Part shown: piece by piece, positions 44,152-51,441 of the stretch
Layout of the letters: each line of letters begins with the position of its first letter
How positions within the stretch are numbered: the first letter of the stretch is position 1
Assembly (NCBI RefSeq): GCF_000772945.1
Contig: NZ_JPVN01000016.1
Span: forward strand, 26,747-90,746
Length of the DNA: 64,000 bases
Source of the DNA: Ureibacillus manganicus DSM 26584
GTDB taxonomy: Bacteria > Bacillota > Bacilli > Bacillales_A > Planococcaceae
Direction of reading: 5' to 3'
Notes under the pieces: generated by a model
The model's database searches: none
Told to the model about the DNA's origin: nothing
Seen by the model: the letters and a program-made list of their open reading frames with translations, nothing else
Made by a program: the position numbers and the translations under genes

Positions 44152-45345
44152 ATGTCTGACTTAAAAAACCCATTATTTGATGATTTAGATGCAAAGAAGA
44201 ATGAGCCGCTTCCAACCCGTGTCATGGAGTTTGAACCACAAGCTCCAACACTTTCAGGGCAATTACCAGTACAAGCGAAACCACAACAGCTAGTGTCACA
44301 AGAAGAAATGTCTCAAATTCGCAAACGTCAACTTGCCTTAAAAGAAGAACCGCAAGTACAAGCTCTAGCTGAAAAAATCGATGAAAAAAATCAAATCGCC
44401 ATATTAGAGTTTGGGAAAGAGACAGCTACAGAGATTTCTAAATTCTCTGACCGAATGCTTTCTACAATTCGTACGAGTAAACTAGAACAATCTAGCGCAC
44501 TTATTAATAACCTTAACAAAATCATGGATCGTTTTGATCCTCAAGATTTTAAAGATGAGAAAAAGGGCTTCATTTCAAAATTGTTTAGTAAAGGAAAAGA
44601 ACAACTTCAAAGAATACTTTCCAAGTACGAAACTATGAATAAAGAAATTGATGCTGTTTACAACGAAATTACAAAATACGAAGTGGAAATGAAACAAAAT
44701 ACTATTGAACTAGAGCATATGTATGATCAAAACTTACGCTACTTCCAAAGCTTAAGTGAACATGTTGCTGCTATTGAAGTGAAAGTTGAGGAATTAAGAC
44801 CCCAGCTTTCCAACTTGGAAGTACGTGCTAATGAAGGTGATCAAGAAGCAATCATGGAACTTGAATCTCTTCGTCGTGCAATCGAACTGTTAGAACAAAG
44901 AAGATACGATTTAGAAATGGCTCAACAGGTTTCCTTCCAATCTGCACCACAAATTCGTTTAATGCAGCAAGGAAACAACCATTTAATCGGAAAGATTAAC
45001 TCTGCATTTGTAACAACGATTCCTATTTTTAAACAAGGGATTATTCATGCTGTAACGATTCGACGTCAAAAATTAGTATCAGATTCAATGAATGAATTAG
45101 ACAAACGAACAAATGAAATGTTACTAAAAAATGCTGAGAACATTCGTCAAAACAGTGTGAACATTGCTCGTTCGGCAGGTCAACCTAGCATTAAAATAGA
45201 AACAATTGAACAAACTTGGCAAACGATAATGGCTGGGATTGAAGAAACAAAACAAATTCAAGCTGAAACTGTTCGTAATCGCGAAGAAGGACGCAAGCGT
45301 ATTGAAAAGCTCCAATTAGAATACGAAAAATTGAAAAATATGTAA
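44152..45345 (+). CDS. TelA/YceH-family toxic-anion-resistance protein
   Basis: A 397-residue, almost wholly helical protein of the TelA family (PF05816): polar N terminus, KGFISKLFSKGKEQLQRIL near residue 143, long coiled coils, and VTIRRQKLVSDSMNELDKRTNEMLLKNAE near residue 303. Homologues are linked to tellurite or general toxic-anion tolerance and to envelope stress, but the mechanism is unknown. It is often next to an xpaC gene; none is seen here. A GGAGG site precedes ATG 44152 and a terminator follows. Confidence 0.9.
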   Translation: MSDLKNPLFDDLDAKKNEPLPTRVMEFEPQAPTLSGQLPVQAKPQQLVSQEEMSQIRKRQLALKEEPQVQALAEKIDEKNQIAILEFGKETATEISKFSDRMLSTIRTSKLEQSSALINNLNKIMDRFDPQDFKDEKKGFISKLFSKGKEQLQRILSKYETMNKEIDAVYNEITKYEVEMKQNTIELEHMYDQNLRYFQSLSEHVAAIEVKVEELRPQLSNLEVRANEGDQEAIMELESLRRAIELLEQRRYDLEMAQQVSFQSAPQIRLMQQGNNHLIGKINSAFVTTIPIFKQGIIHAVTIRRQKLVSDSMNELDKRTNEMLLKNAENIRQNSVNIARSAGQPSIKIETIEQTWQTIMAGIEETKQIQAETVRNREEGRKRIEKLQLEYEKLKNM

Positions 45346-45351
45346 TTTAAC

Positions 45352-45390
45352 AAAGAGTAATCCAATCAAACTGATTTGGATTACTCTTTT
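45352..45390 (+). terminator. intrinsic terminator after the TelA-family gene
   Basis: AAAGAGTAATCCAA (45352-45365) pairs perfectly with TTGGATTACTCTTT (45376-45389), ending in T residues. Confidence 0.9.
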
Positions 45391-45503
45391 ATTTTGGGTG
45401 AATATCGTTTCTTAAGTAAAGTATCTAGTTTATCTAATTCATATAACCATCTATCATTTATCCCTCTATCATTTGCCTCATAAATAGTAAACGGTTTGCT
45501 CAT
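45381..45503 (-). CDS. possible short minus-strand ORF of 40 codons
   Basis: A minus-strand frame starting at ATG 45503 encodes a charged 40-residue peptide beginning MSKPFTIYEANDRGINDRWL and ending KKRYSPKIKE. It ends inside the terminator stem of the TelA-family gene. The composition looks protein-like, but no good ribosome site is seen, so it may be a remnant or chance. Confidence 0.25.
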   Translation of the reverse strand: MSKPFTIYEANDRGINDRWLYELDKLDTLLKKRYSPKIKE

Positions 45504-45606
45504 TATTAATTTTTTTCTATCAACTTTTTAAAACTTAGTATATTCGCCTTAATCAACAAATAGCAGATTAATATACTGTAATAGAAGTTGAGAAGGGGGT
45601 GAAATT

Positions 45607-46026
45607 ATGTATAACTATGGAAAAACAAAAAAATATGAAGATTGTGGGTGTTGTAAAAAAATGAGTTATCCAAATTGGAAAAACGACGATCAATTAGATG
45701 ATATTAAAGATCTATTGAAGAAAATATTACATGAGAAAAAAGAAGATAAAAAAGATGACAGAAAAGATGACAAAAAAGACAAGTGTCATGATGAAAATTG
45801 TGATGTTGCGTCAATTACATTCAATTTAACAACACAAGCAGTAATTTTCCCAGCAGCAGGTGCTTCAATTTTTGGTTGTACAGTTACTGCAGGTATGTTA
45901 ATTAATGAATTACTTCAATGTCTATATAATAGAGGATTTAGAATTGTAGCGTTTGTTGCTTCACCTGCAGGAACAGCAACAGCTGTTGTCCCAACAGGAG
46001 TATACACATTAGTAAGATGTAGATAA
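45607..46026 (+). CDS. hypothetical protein with Lys/Asp-rich spacer, adjacent to cotD
   Basis: A 139-residue protein in three parts: a Cys-containing N terminus (YEDCGCCKKMSYP near residue 10), a highly charged spacer of Lys and Asp repeats (about residues 42-66), and a hydrophobic C-terminal domain (about 67-139) with AVIFPAAGASIFGCTVTAGM and ATAVVPTGVYTLVRC. No signal peptide. GAAGGGGG precedes ATG 45607. Its location beside a CotD-like coat gene and its Cys-rich edges suggest a spore-surface protein, possibly exosporium- or coat-linked. Family not recognised. Confidence 0.7.
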   Translation: MYNYGKTKKYEDCGCCKKMSYPNWKNDDQLDDIKDLLKKILHEKKEDKKDDRKDDKKDKCHDENCDVASITFNLTTQAVIFPAAGASIFGCTVTAGMLINELLQCLYNRGFRIVAFVASPAGTATAVVPTGVYTLVRCR

Positions 46027-46037
46027 TTTTTTATCAG

Positions 46038-46070
46038 TAGGTGATCCACTTACCGGATCACCTATTTTTT
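46038..46070 (+). terminator. intrinsic terminator after the 139-residue protein gene
   Basis: TAGGTGATCC (46038-46047) pairs perfectly with GGATCACCTA (46055-46064), followed by TTTTTT. Confidence 0.92.
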
Positions 46071-46078
46071 CACATAAA

Positions 46079-46101
46079 AAAAGTGACCACAAAAGTCGCT
46101 T
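46079..46101 (-). terminator. likely terminator of the CotD-like gene
   Basis: AAAGTGAC (46079-46086) pairs with GTCGCTTT (46094-46101) with one G-T pair; on the minus strand a T-run follows. It lies about 50 nt past the CotD-like stop. Confidence 0.6.
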
Positions 46102-46148
46102 TTTCAAGCGAATTTTGTAAGTCACATACAATGCCTGTTATTATGAAA

Positions 46149-46469
46149 TTAGAATCCAAATCCTCTTCTACGCAATGGGAAACAATTTGGATTTGGATTT
46201 TCAGGTGTACCACAGTTTCTAGTTGTTTCAGAGAAAACATCTTCTGTAGATTCTGTAACAGGGAAGTAGTGTTGGTTATGCGTAATATGACGGTTTACAT
46301 TACGGATGTGTGTTGGGTGGATATGTGGTACAACAGTGTTAAAAATATTTGTACGAACCACCTCATTTGTTGGTGAAACTTGCGCTGGTGCATATTGAGT
46401 TGGCATCACATTCGGCGGGCAACAAGTTACATGACGAGTACCATTACAACCACAATTTCTATTATACAT
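46149..46469 (-). CDS. CotD-like spore coat protein
   Basis: A 106-residue protein with a Cys-rich N terminus (NRNCGCNGTRHVTCCPP), the CotD-like core VVPHIHPTHIRNVNRHITHN with several His, followed by QHYFPVTES, and a basic tail RRRGFGF. CotD is an inner-coat protein made in the mother cell late in sporulation. A GGAGG-type site (AAAGGAGG) precedes the ATG on the minus strand. The overlapping plus-strand frame is a shadow. Confidence 0.9.
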   Translation of the reverse strand: MYNRNCGCNGTRHVTCCPPNVMPTQYAPAQVSPTNEVVRTNIFNTVVPHIHPTHIRNVNRHITHNQHYFPVTESTEDVFSETTRNCGTPENPNPNCFPLRRRGFGF

Positions 46470-46759
46470 TCATAATAACCTCCTTTATCATATATTGGTT
46501 TTACAGTACTAACATATTCGGCACACCAATGCCTAACTAGATAGATACCTATTTTTCACGAAAATTAATGATGAATTTTCAAATATTTATGATAGTTAGT
46601 TATTCACCTAATTTTACGATAAGAGAATAGTTGAATACCTAATAGGAGTTTCTATATGTACGTATTTAGGAGTGGTATTTTAAAAGAAGTTCGAGATGTT
46701 CTAATAGCTAGTATCATTTTTCACTAAAACCGATACACTAAAAATGAGGAGGATTCATC

Positions 46760-46948
46760 ATGAAGTGGATAATCTATGTCATATTTTTCGTTCTCTTTAT
46801 TGGTGTAACATTTTTCGGTTTAGGACCTGTCTTATTTGCAGATGGTTCATTCAATGAACGAATGATCACACTATTTATTGTATTCCTTATTTATGTCGTA
46901 CTAGTAATCTTACTTATTTTATTTATTAAAAAATTGAATCGCCGTTAA
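46760..46948 (+). CDS. small membrane protein (DUF6954-like)
   Basis: A 62-residue protein with two hydrophobic helices (about residues 3-22 and 36-56) and a basic end KKLNRR. The segment FFGLGPVLFADGS between the helices looks conserved in small Bacillales membrane proteins, which I tentatively link to DUF6954. AGGAGG precedes ATG 46760. The 290 bases upstream contain only a 23-codon frame of doubtful value. Monocistronic, with a strong terminator. Confidence 0.7.
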   Translation: MKWIIYVIFFVLFIGVTFFGLGPVLFADGSFNERMITLFIVFLIYVVLVILLILFIKKLNRR

Positions 46949-46951
46949 TTG

Positions 46952-47001
46952 TACTAGTGGCTATCTTGAGTAGAAAAACTCTTGTAGCCACTAGTATTTT
47001 T
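46952..47001 (+). terminator. intrinsic terminator after the small membrane-protein gene
   Basis: TACTAGTGGCTA (46952-46963) pairs perfectly with TAGCCACTAGTA (46985-46996), with an inner GAGT/ACTC stem, then TTTTT. Confidence 0.92.
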
Positions 47002-47205
47002 ATTAAACAGTTTTCCAAGAAAATTTACAGTTGTCTTAGGTTTTTATCCAGAAACTAATAAAAATAAATTGTTTACTAATTATAATCGCCCTAAAAACAA
47101 TGTATTTCTAACGTACTATAGAAATAGACTTGCTATTTACTATGTGATTACACTAAAACTTTACAATCACAATGAAAGTCAAGGAGGAATGGGGGTGTAT
47201 CATTT

Positions 47206-48060
47206 TTGAGTTTAATTACGATTAGTCCAGGTCATTACTTACCTGGTAGTGGAACACATGATTTAATCGATGAAGTGACAGAAGCTAGAAAAGTGGTAAA
47301 TCGAGTTGTTCAGCTCTTAAGAGTTGCAAGTGTCGGGGTTAACCAAGTAGTAGATAATTATTCTACTTCTCACGCACAGAACCTCGATTACATCATTAGT
47401 CATCATAACAAAACATCGCGAAAACTAGATGTTAGCATACATTTCAACGCTACTAGTGGCAGGCATGATACGGGAATTGGTACAGAAGTATTATATCAAT
47501 CTGATAAATTAAGAAATTTTGCAAATAAAGTTAGTCAATCCATTTCAAATGCTAGTAGTTTACGCAATCGTGGTGGAAAAAAGCGAATTAACATACCTTT
47601 TTTAAATAATACAGACCATTCATCCATATTAATTGAGATTTGCTTTGTAAATTCAACAGTTGATGTAGCTATTTACAAAGAAAAATTTGAAGAGATTTGT
47701 ATTGCCATTGCAAATGAATTAATCCAGTTTGTAAAGCCAGGTCATCCAATGATTAAAAAGATACCGGAAACGACATCTCAAGAAGTAAATGAATTTGTTG
47801 AAGAATCGTCAGCTCATGAGCTTAAATCGGTATTAGACAAAACAATACCAACTAGTAACTTTACGGAACCGAGTTTAATAACCGATTTAGAAGATATTTT
47901 AACCAATCCGGAAACTATTAAAAGGATGATTGAGAAAGGTATATCTGAAAAGATTATTGAAGAACTGTGGTTAGAAAAACTGGATAGCGGCGTCTTAACA
48001 ACTATCGAGCTGTTAGGTATTAGTACTTTAATTATTGCAAAAACATTGGAAATTAAATAA
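47206..48060 (+). CDS. N-acetylmuramoyl-L-alanine amidase, phage-endolysin-like (Amidase_3)
   Basis: A 284-residue amidase starting at TTG 47206. Residues 1-175 form the Amidase_3 fold: SPGHYLPGSGTHDLIDEVTE with first zinc His and Glu, LDVSIHFNA with the second His and ILIEICFVNS with the catalytic Glu. The remainder is a helical C-terminal part without a recognised wall-binding repeat. There is no signal peptide, as in endolysins released by a holin or in mother-cell lytic amidases such as CwlC. The N-terminal motifs look closest to phage lysins, but no other phage genes are nearby. Confidence 0.82.
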   Translation: MSLITISPGHYLPGSGTHDLIDEVTEARKVVNRVVQLLRVASVGVNQVVDNYSTSHAQNLDYIISHHNKTSRKLDVSIHFNATSGRHDTGIGTEVLYQSDKLRNFANKVSQSISNASSLRNRGGKKRINIPFLNNTDHSSILIEICFVNSTVDVAIYKEKFEEICIAIANELIQFVKPGHPMIKKIPETTSQEVNEFVEESSAHELKSVLDKTIPTSNFTEPSLITDLEDILTNPETIKRMIEKGISEKIIEELWLEKLDSGVLTTIELLGISTLIIAKTLEIK

Positions 48061-48122
48061 TTTGTTGTTTTCCATCTACTCGACCATTTTTTGGTCGAGT
48101 TTTAATTTTTTATTAAATATTG

Positions 48123-48169
48123 TTGACAGCTATATCGGCTGCTGATATATTTATATCGACAGGTGATAT
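48123..48169 (+). promoter_or_regulatory. promoter with two ATATC-N7-GATAT dyads upstream of the PadR gene
   Basis: A consensus sigma-A promoter is seen: TTGACA (48123-48128), 17-bp spacer, TATATT (48146-48151). Two dyads ATATC-N7-GATAT (48132-48148 and 48153-48169) lie 21 bp apart, the first covering the spacer and -10 region. This fits autorepression by the PadR protein encoded 33 bases downstream. Confidence 0.8.
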
Positions 48170-48201
48170 ATCGGACCTCAATATAACGGAGGTGACTCAG
48201 C

Positions 48202-48516
48202 ATGATTCAACATCCACCACTAACTGAAGGTGTATATTATATTTTACTTTCTTTATACGAACCTAGACATGGTTACGGAATTATACAACTTACCGAACAA
48301 TTGACAAATGATCGCGTAAAGTTAGGGGCCGGTACAATCTATGGTGCAATTAAAACTTTACTTGATAAAGGGTGGATTAAACCCGTTGATGATGATGGTC
48401 GTAAAAAAGAGTACATCATTACATCTACAGGAAAAGAAATGATTGAATACGAAATTTTAAGATTAAAGGAACTTTATGACAATGGTATCCGTATAACAAG
48501 AGGTGACAACGATTGA
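48202..48516 (+). CDS. PadR-family transcriptional regulator
   Basis: A 104-residue winged-helix regulator of the small PadR subgroup: LTEGVYYILLSLYEPRHGYG, LGAGTIYGAIKTLLDKGWIK and KEYIITSTGKEMIEYEILRL are all typical. It probably represses its own operon via the tandem dyads at 48132-48169 and releases when it binds a small, perhaps toxic, compound. It overlaps the DUF2812 gene by four bases. The operon continues with an ABC exporter. Confidence 0.93.
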   Translation: MIQHPPLTEGVYYILLSLYEPRHGYGIIQLTEQLTNDRVKLGAGTIYGAIKTLLDKGWIKPVDDDGRKKEYIITSTGKEMIEYEILRLKELYDNGIRITRGDND

Positions 48517-49049
48517 CTAAAAAATTGACTAAAATACGATTTTTCCTTGATTATGAAAAAGAAGAACAGTGGGTCAATGAAATGTGTCTAAAAGGCTGGC
48601 ACTTAGTAAAGTTTGGAGTAGGTAATTTTAAATTTGTAAAAGGGGAACCTGGTGAATATATTTATCGCAACGAAATGATTACTAGTTTAGGTAAAAAAGA
48701 TAACAGCAAAGAATACATCTCCTTTTTAAATGAAACGGGAGTGGAACTCGTTGCGCAATTTGGTCCATGGGCTTACTTCCGGAAAAAATTTTCAGAAGGA
48801 CCATTCGAACTATATTCTGATACTAGTTCAAAAATTCAATATTTAAACCGTATTATTTACTTATTTGTTTTCTTCGCCCTAATTAATTTCTTTTTTGGTT
48901 TTAGTAATTCGCTAAATTTTGATTCCAATTTTACGCGCGGTATTGGGATAGCTAATTTTATTGCCGCCCTTTTAATCACATTTCCGTTGATCATAGTCTT
49001 TAAAAGAAGGAAAGCGTTAAAGTCAAATTTAGATATTTTCCATGATTAG
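48513..49049 (+). CDS. DUF2812 membrane protein
   Basis: A 178-residue protein starting at TTG 48513 within the PadR stop. The N-terminal half carries the DUF2812 signature FLDYEKEEQWVNEMCLKGWH and GEYIYRNEM, and the C-terminal half has two TM helices (about residues 112-130 and 143-162). DUF2812 proteins are usual companions of PadR regulators and ABC exporters and may act as membrane-bound anti-regulators, but this is not shown. It is followed by the ATPase gene. Confidence 0.88.
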   Translation: MTKKLTKIRFFLDYEKEEQWVNEMCLKGWHLVKFGVGNFKFVKGEPGEYIYRNEMITSLGKKDNSKEYISFLNETGVELVAQFGPWAYFRKKFSEGPFELYSDTSSKIQYLNRIIYLFVFFALINFFFGFSNSLNFDSNFTRGIGIANFIAALLITFPLIIVFKRRKALKSNLDIFHD

Positions 49050-49063
49050 AAAGGAGTTTGTCA

Positions 49064-49963
49064 ATGTCATTAAAACTAGAGCATGTAGTAAAAAAGTATA
49101 AAGACTTCACAGCAGTAAATGATTTAAACTTTTCTATCGGTAAAGGTGAAATTTTCGGGCTTATTGGCCAAAATGGTGCAGGAAAAACGACGACATTTCG
49201 TATGATTCTAGATTTGCAAGAACCAACTTCAGGTACGATTTCTTGGGAAGGTAAGCCTATAAATAGTGTAAACCGGGATATTTTAGGTTATTTACCTGAA
49301 GAACGTGGTATTTTCCCTCAAATGAAAGTGGAAGAACAGTTATACTTTTTCGGTGAACTTCGTGGAATGAACCGAAATGAAATAAAAAAAGAAATTGATT
49401 TTTGGATTAATCGCTTTGATTTAGAGGACAAACGTAAAAATAAAGCTGAAACATTATCAAAAGGGAACCAGCAAAAAGTTCAATTGATTGCTAGTTTTAT
49501 TCATAAACCACAATTTTTAATTCTAGATGAACCGTTTAGTGGTCTTGACCCTGTAAACAGAGATCTATTAAAAAATGCTATTCTTCTATTAAAAAATCAA
49601 GGGACAACGATTTTATTCTCAAGTCATCAGATGGATAATGTGGAAGAACTTTGTGATCATCTTTGCTTACTAAAACGTGGAGTCTCTTTATTTTCTGGTA
49701 GTTTGTTAGATTTAAAGAAACAGTATGGTAAAACGAAACTTACGATACGTACAAATGTTTCAACCGAACAACTGGGAAGAATGTCCGGCGTAAAAGAAAT
49801 AAAACAAGATCGAGAGGATATAGTTCTAACTTTAATGGATGAATCTTATGCAAAACCTATCTTTGATGTTGTTTCAAATGGAAATTATATAGAGAAATTT
49901 AGTCTAGATTATTTATCATTAGATGAAATTTTCAAAGACAAGGTAGGTGGAGAGCATGAATAA
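49064..49963 (+). CDS. ABC transporter ATPase (NatA/YhaQ-like)
   Basis: A 299-residue ATPase with Walker A GQNGAGKTT near residue 37, Q-loop YLPEERGIF, signature LSKGNQQKVQL, Walker B FLILDEPFSGLDPVN, and a C-terminal domain of the DUF4162 type. The LSKGN signature is typical of NatA/YhaQ-like exporters. AAGGAG precedes ATG 49064. The permease start overlaps its stop by 8 nt. It presumably exports a drug or ion under PadR control. Confidence 0.9.
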   Translation: MSLKLEHVVKKYKDFTAVNDLNFSIGKGEIFGLIGQNGAGKTTTFRMILDLQEPTSGTISWEGKPINSVNRDILGYLPEERGIFPQMKVEEQLYFFGELRGMNRNEIKKEIDFWINRFDLEDKRKNKAETLSKGNQQKVQLIASFIHKPQFLILDEPFSGLDPVNRDLLKNAILLLKNQGTTILFSSHQMDNVEELCDHLCLLKRGVSLFSGSLLDLKKQYGKTKLTIRTNVSTEQLGRMSGVKEIKQDREDIVLTLMDESYAKPIFDVVSNGNYIEKFSLDYLSLDEIFKDKVGGEHE

Positions 49964-51209
49964 GCTATGGATTTTAACGAAACAAGTTTATAAACAAAAA
50001 GTCCGTTCCAAATCGTTTATTTCCTTATCATTACTTTATGTTGCAGTTATAGCTGTAGCTGTATATTGGAGCGATATAGCAAATCTCATTTTTAAAGATG
50101 AACCAATCGATGTAGCGCTTGTAAATGAGACAGATGTTGATATTAAAACAATTTTTACATCAAATGATGATATTACTTTTAGTTATCTGGATACATCGAT
50201 TGAAGAATTGCATAGTCAACTTGAAAAAAATGAATTGGATGCAGTTGTTACAATTTCTGAATTAAATAGTCAACTAAAAGCTGATATTGCTACTTATACA
50301 CCTTTACCATTAAATGCTCAGTCAACAATTAGTTCTTATGTTGATTACGCATCTAAAATTTTCGGAATCCAAGCTTTAAATTTATCTGCTACTGATGCAG
50401 AAAAGATTTTAAATAGTCAACCTGTTATAACTATGACGAATTTAAATGAAAAAATCAGTGGTAAAAGTGAAGGAGAAAAAACTTCTGGTTTACTTGCTTC
50501 ATATGCAATAGGGATTGTCATTTACTTCTTTGTTACGATGTTCCTATCAATGATTACAACTGATGTTGCATCAGAAAAAGGTTCTCGTGCATTAGAAATG
50601 CTCTTAGTTAGCGTAAAACCAGGAACACATTTCCAATCAAAAATTAATGGAGTATTACTTTTAGCAGTGACTCAATTTGCAATTATTATCGGAGCTATTT
50701 TCATATTGTTAAGTTTAAAAGATTTTACATCTACTTCAGATGCATCAAGCTTTGATATGGTTCAATCATTAATAAGCGAATTATCACTTTCTTATGTATT
50801 CTACGTCATTGCATTTATCTTTTTAACAGTAGTGTTATTCCTAATCATTGGAGCACTATTTGGTTCACTTGTTTCTAAGGTTGAAGAAGCTTCACAAGTA
50901 TTAACACCAGCAATGATGCTTTTACTAGTAGGATTTTATGTTATGATTTCTGGTATAGCAAATCCGGACACACTATTAATTAAAATATTCTCTTATATTC
51001 CATTAACGTCTGGAATGGTAATGCCAATGCGAATTGGTGCAACGGATCTTTCTCCAATTGAACCAATTCTTTCATTAGGCGTACTCATTGCAACAGTGGT
51101 ATTAGGTTACTTATTTAGTTTATCGTTCTATAAACGAAGCGTATTAACTTATAGTTCAGGTGGCATAATCCAAAAATTCAAAACGGTATTTAAAGTAACG
51201 ACAAAATAA
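49956..51209 (+). CDS. ABC transporter permease (NatB/YhaP-like)
   Basis: A 417-residue ABC-2 permease with TM1 near residues 20-40, a large extracellular domain (about 50-175) and five further TM helices. Motifs include SEKGSRALEMLLVSVKPG after TM2 and MMLLLVGFYVMISGIANPD. This is the architecture of NatB/YhaP, partners of the ATPase above. ATG 49956 is supported by GGTGG and overlap with the upstream stop. Na+ efflux or drug export is possible; substrate not known. A terminator follows. Confidence 0.88.
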   Translation: MNKLWILTKQVYKQKVRSKSFISLSLLYVAVIAVAVYWSDIANLIFKDEPIDVALVNETDVDIKTIFTSNDDITFSYLDTSIEELHSQLEKNELDAVVTISELNSQLKADIATYTPLPLNAQSTISSYVDYASKIFGIQALNLSATDAEKILNSQPVITMTNLNEKISGKSEGEKTSGLLASYAIGIVIYFFVTMFLSMITTDVASEKGSRALEMLLVSVKPGTHFQSKINGVLLLAVTQFAIIIGAIFILLSLKDFTSTSDASSFDMVQSLISELSLSYVFYVIAFIFLTVVLFLIIGALFGSLVSKVEEASQVLTPAMMLLLVGFYVMISGIANPDTLLIKIFSYIPLTSGMVMPMRIGATDLSPIEPILSLGVLIATVVLGYLFSLSFYKRSVLTYSSGGIIQKFKTVFKVTTK

Positions 51210-51219
51210 TATTTTATAG

Positions 51220-51263
51220 AAAAAAGCTTTTCTTTGAACAAAGGTTCTTTGATAAGCTTTTTT
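51220..51263 (+). terminator. intrinsic terminator of the PadR/ABC operon
   Basis: AAAAAAGCTT (51220-51229) pairs perfectly with AAGCTTTTTT (51254-51263), with partial inner pairing. Confidence 0.75.
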
Positions 51264-51363
51264 CATTTCCTAAAAGACTGAAAATTGACCTCAGACTTTT
51301 GCCCGATTATTAAGTATTCAGAATTGAATCGCTTTTCAGATGATTGAACTTTTGCTAAAATAG

Positions 51364-51441
51364 GTTGGTCTTCCAAACTCTACAACATTAGAAGATTTAA
51401 GTCGTTTTGATGAATTTGATGATGAAATGAAGGTGTTATGA
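51364..51441 (+). pseudogene. decayed C-terminal gene tail ahead of the heterodimeric exporter
   Basis: Twenty-five codons (VGLPNSTTLEDLSRFDEF and an acidic end) terminate in a TGA that overlaps the next gene's ATG as ATGA. The frame is cut upstream by TAG (51361-51363), beyond which eleven more open codons (IAFQMIELLLK) precede another stop. This looks like the end of a lost, translationally coupled gene, perhaps a regulator. No start codon or ribosome site is present. Confidence 0.4.

Noticed and set aside
46041..46376. Plus-strand ORF of 111 codons over the CotD-like gene
   Set aside because: It is antisense to a recognised coat gene and begins in a terminator region without a ribosome site.
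46656..46727. 23-codon ORF with a TAGGAG site
   Set aside because: Too short and without recognisable features, although the ribosome site is good.
47206..48060. Prophage
   Set aside because: Only one lysin-like gene is present; no integrase, structural or packaging genes are found.
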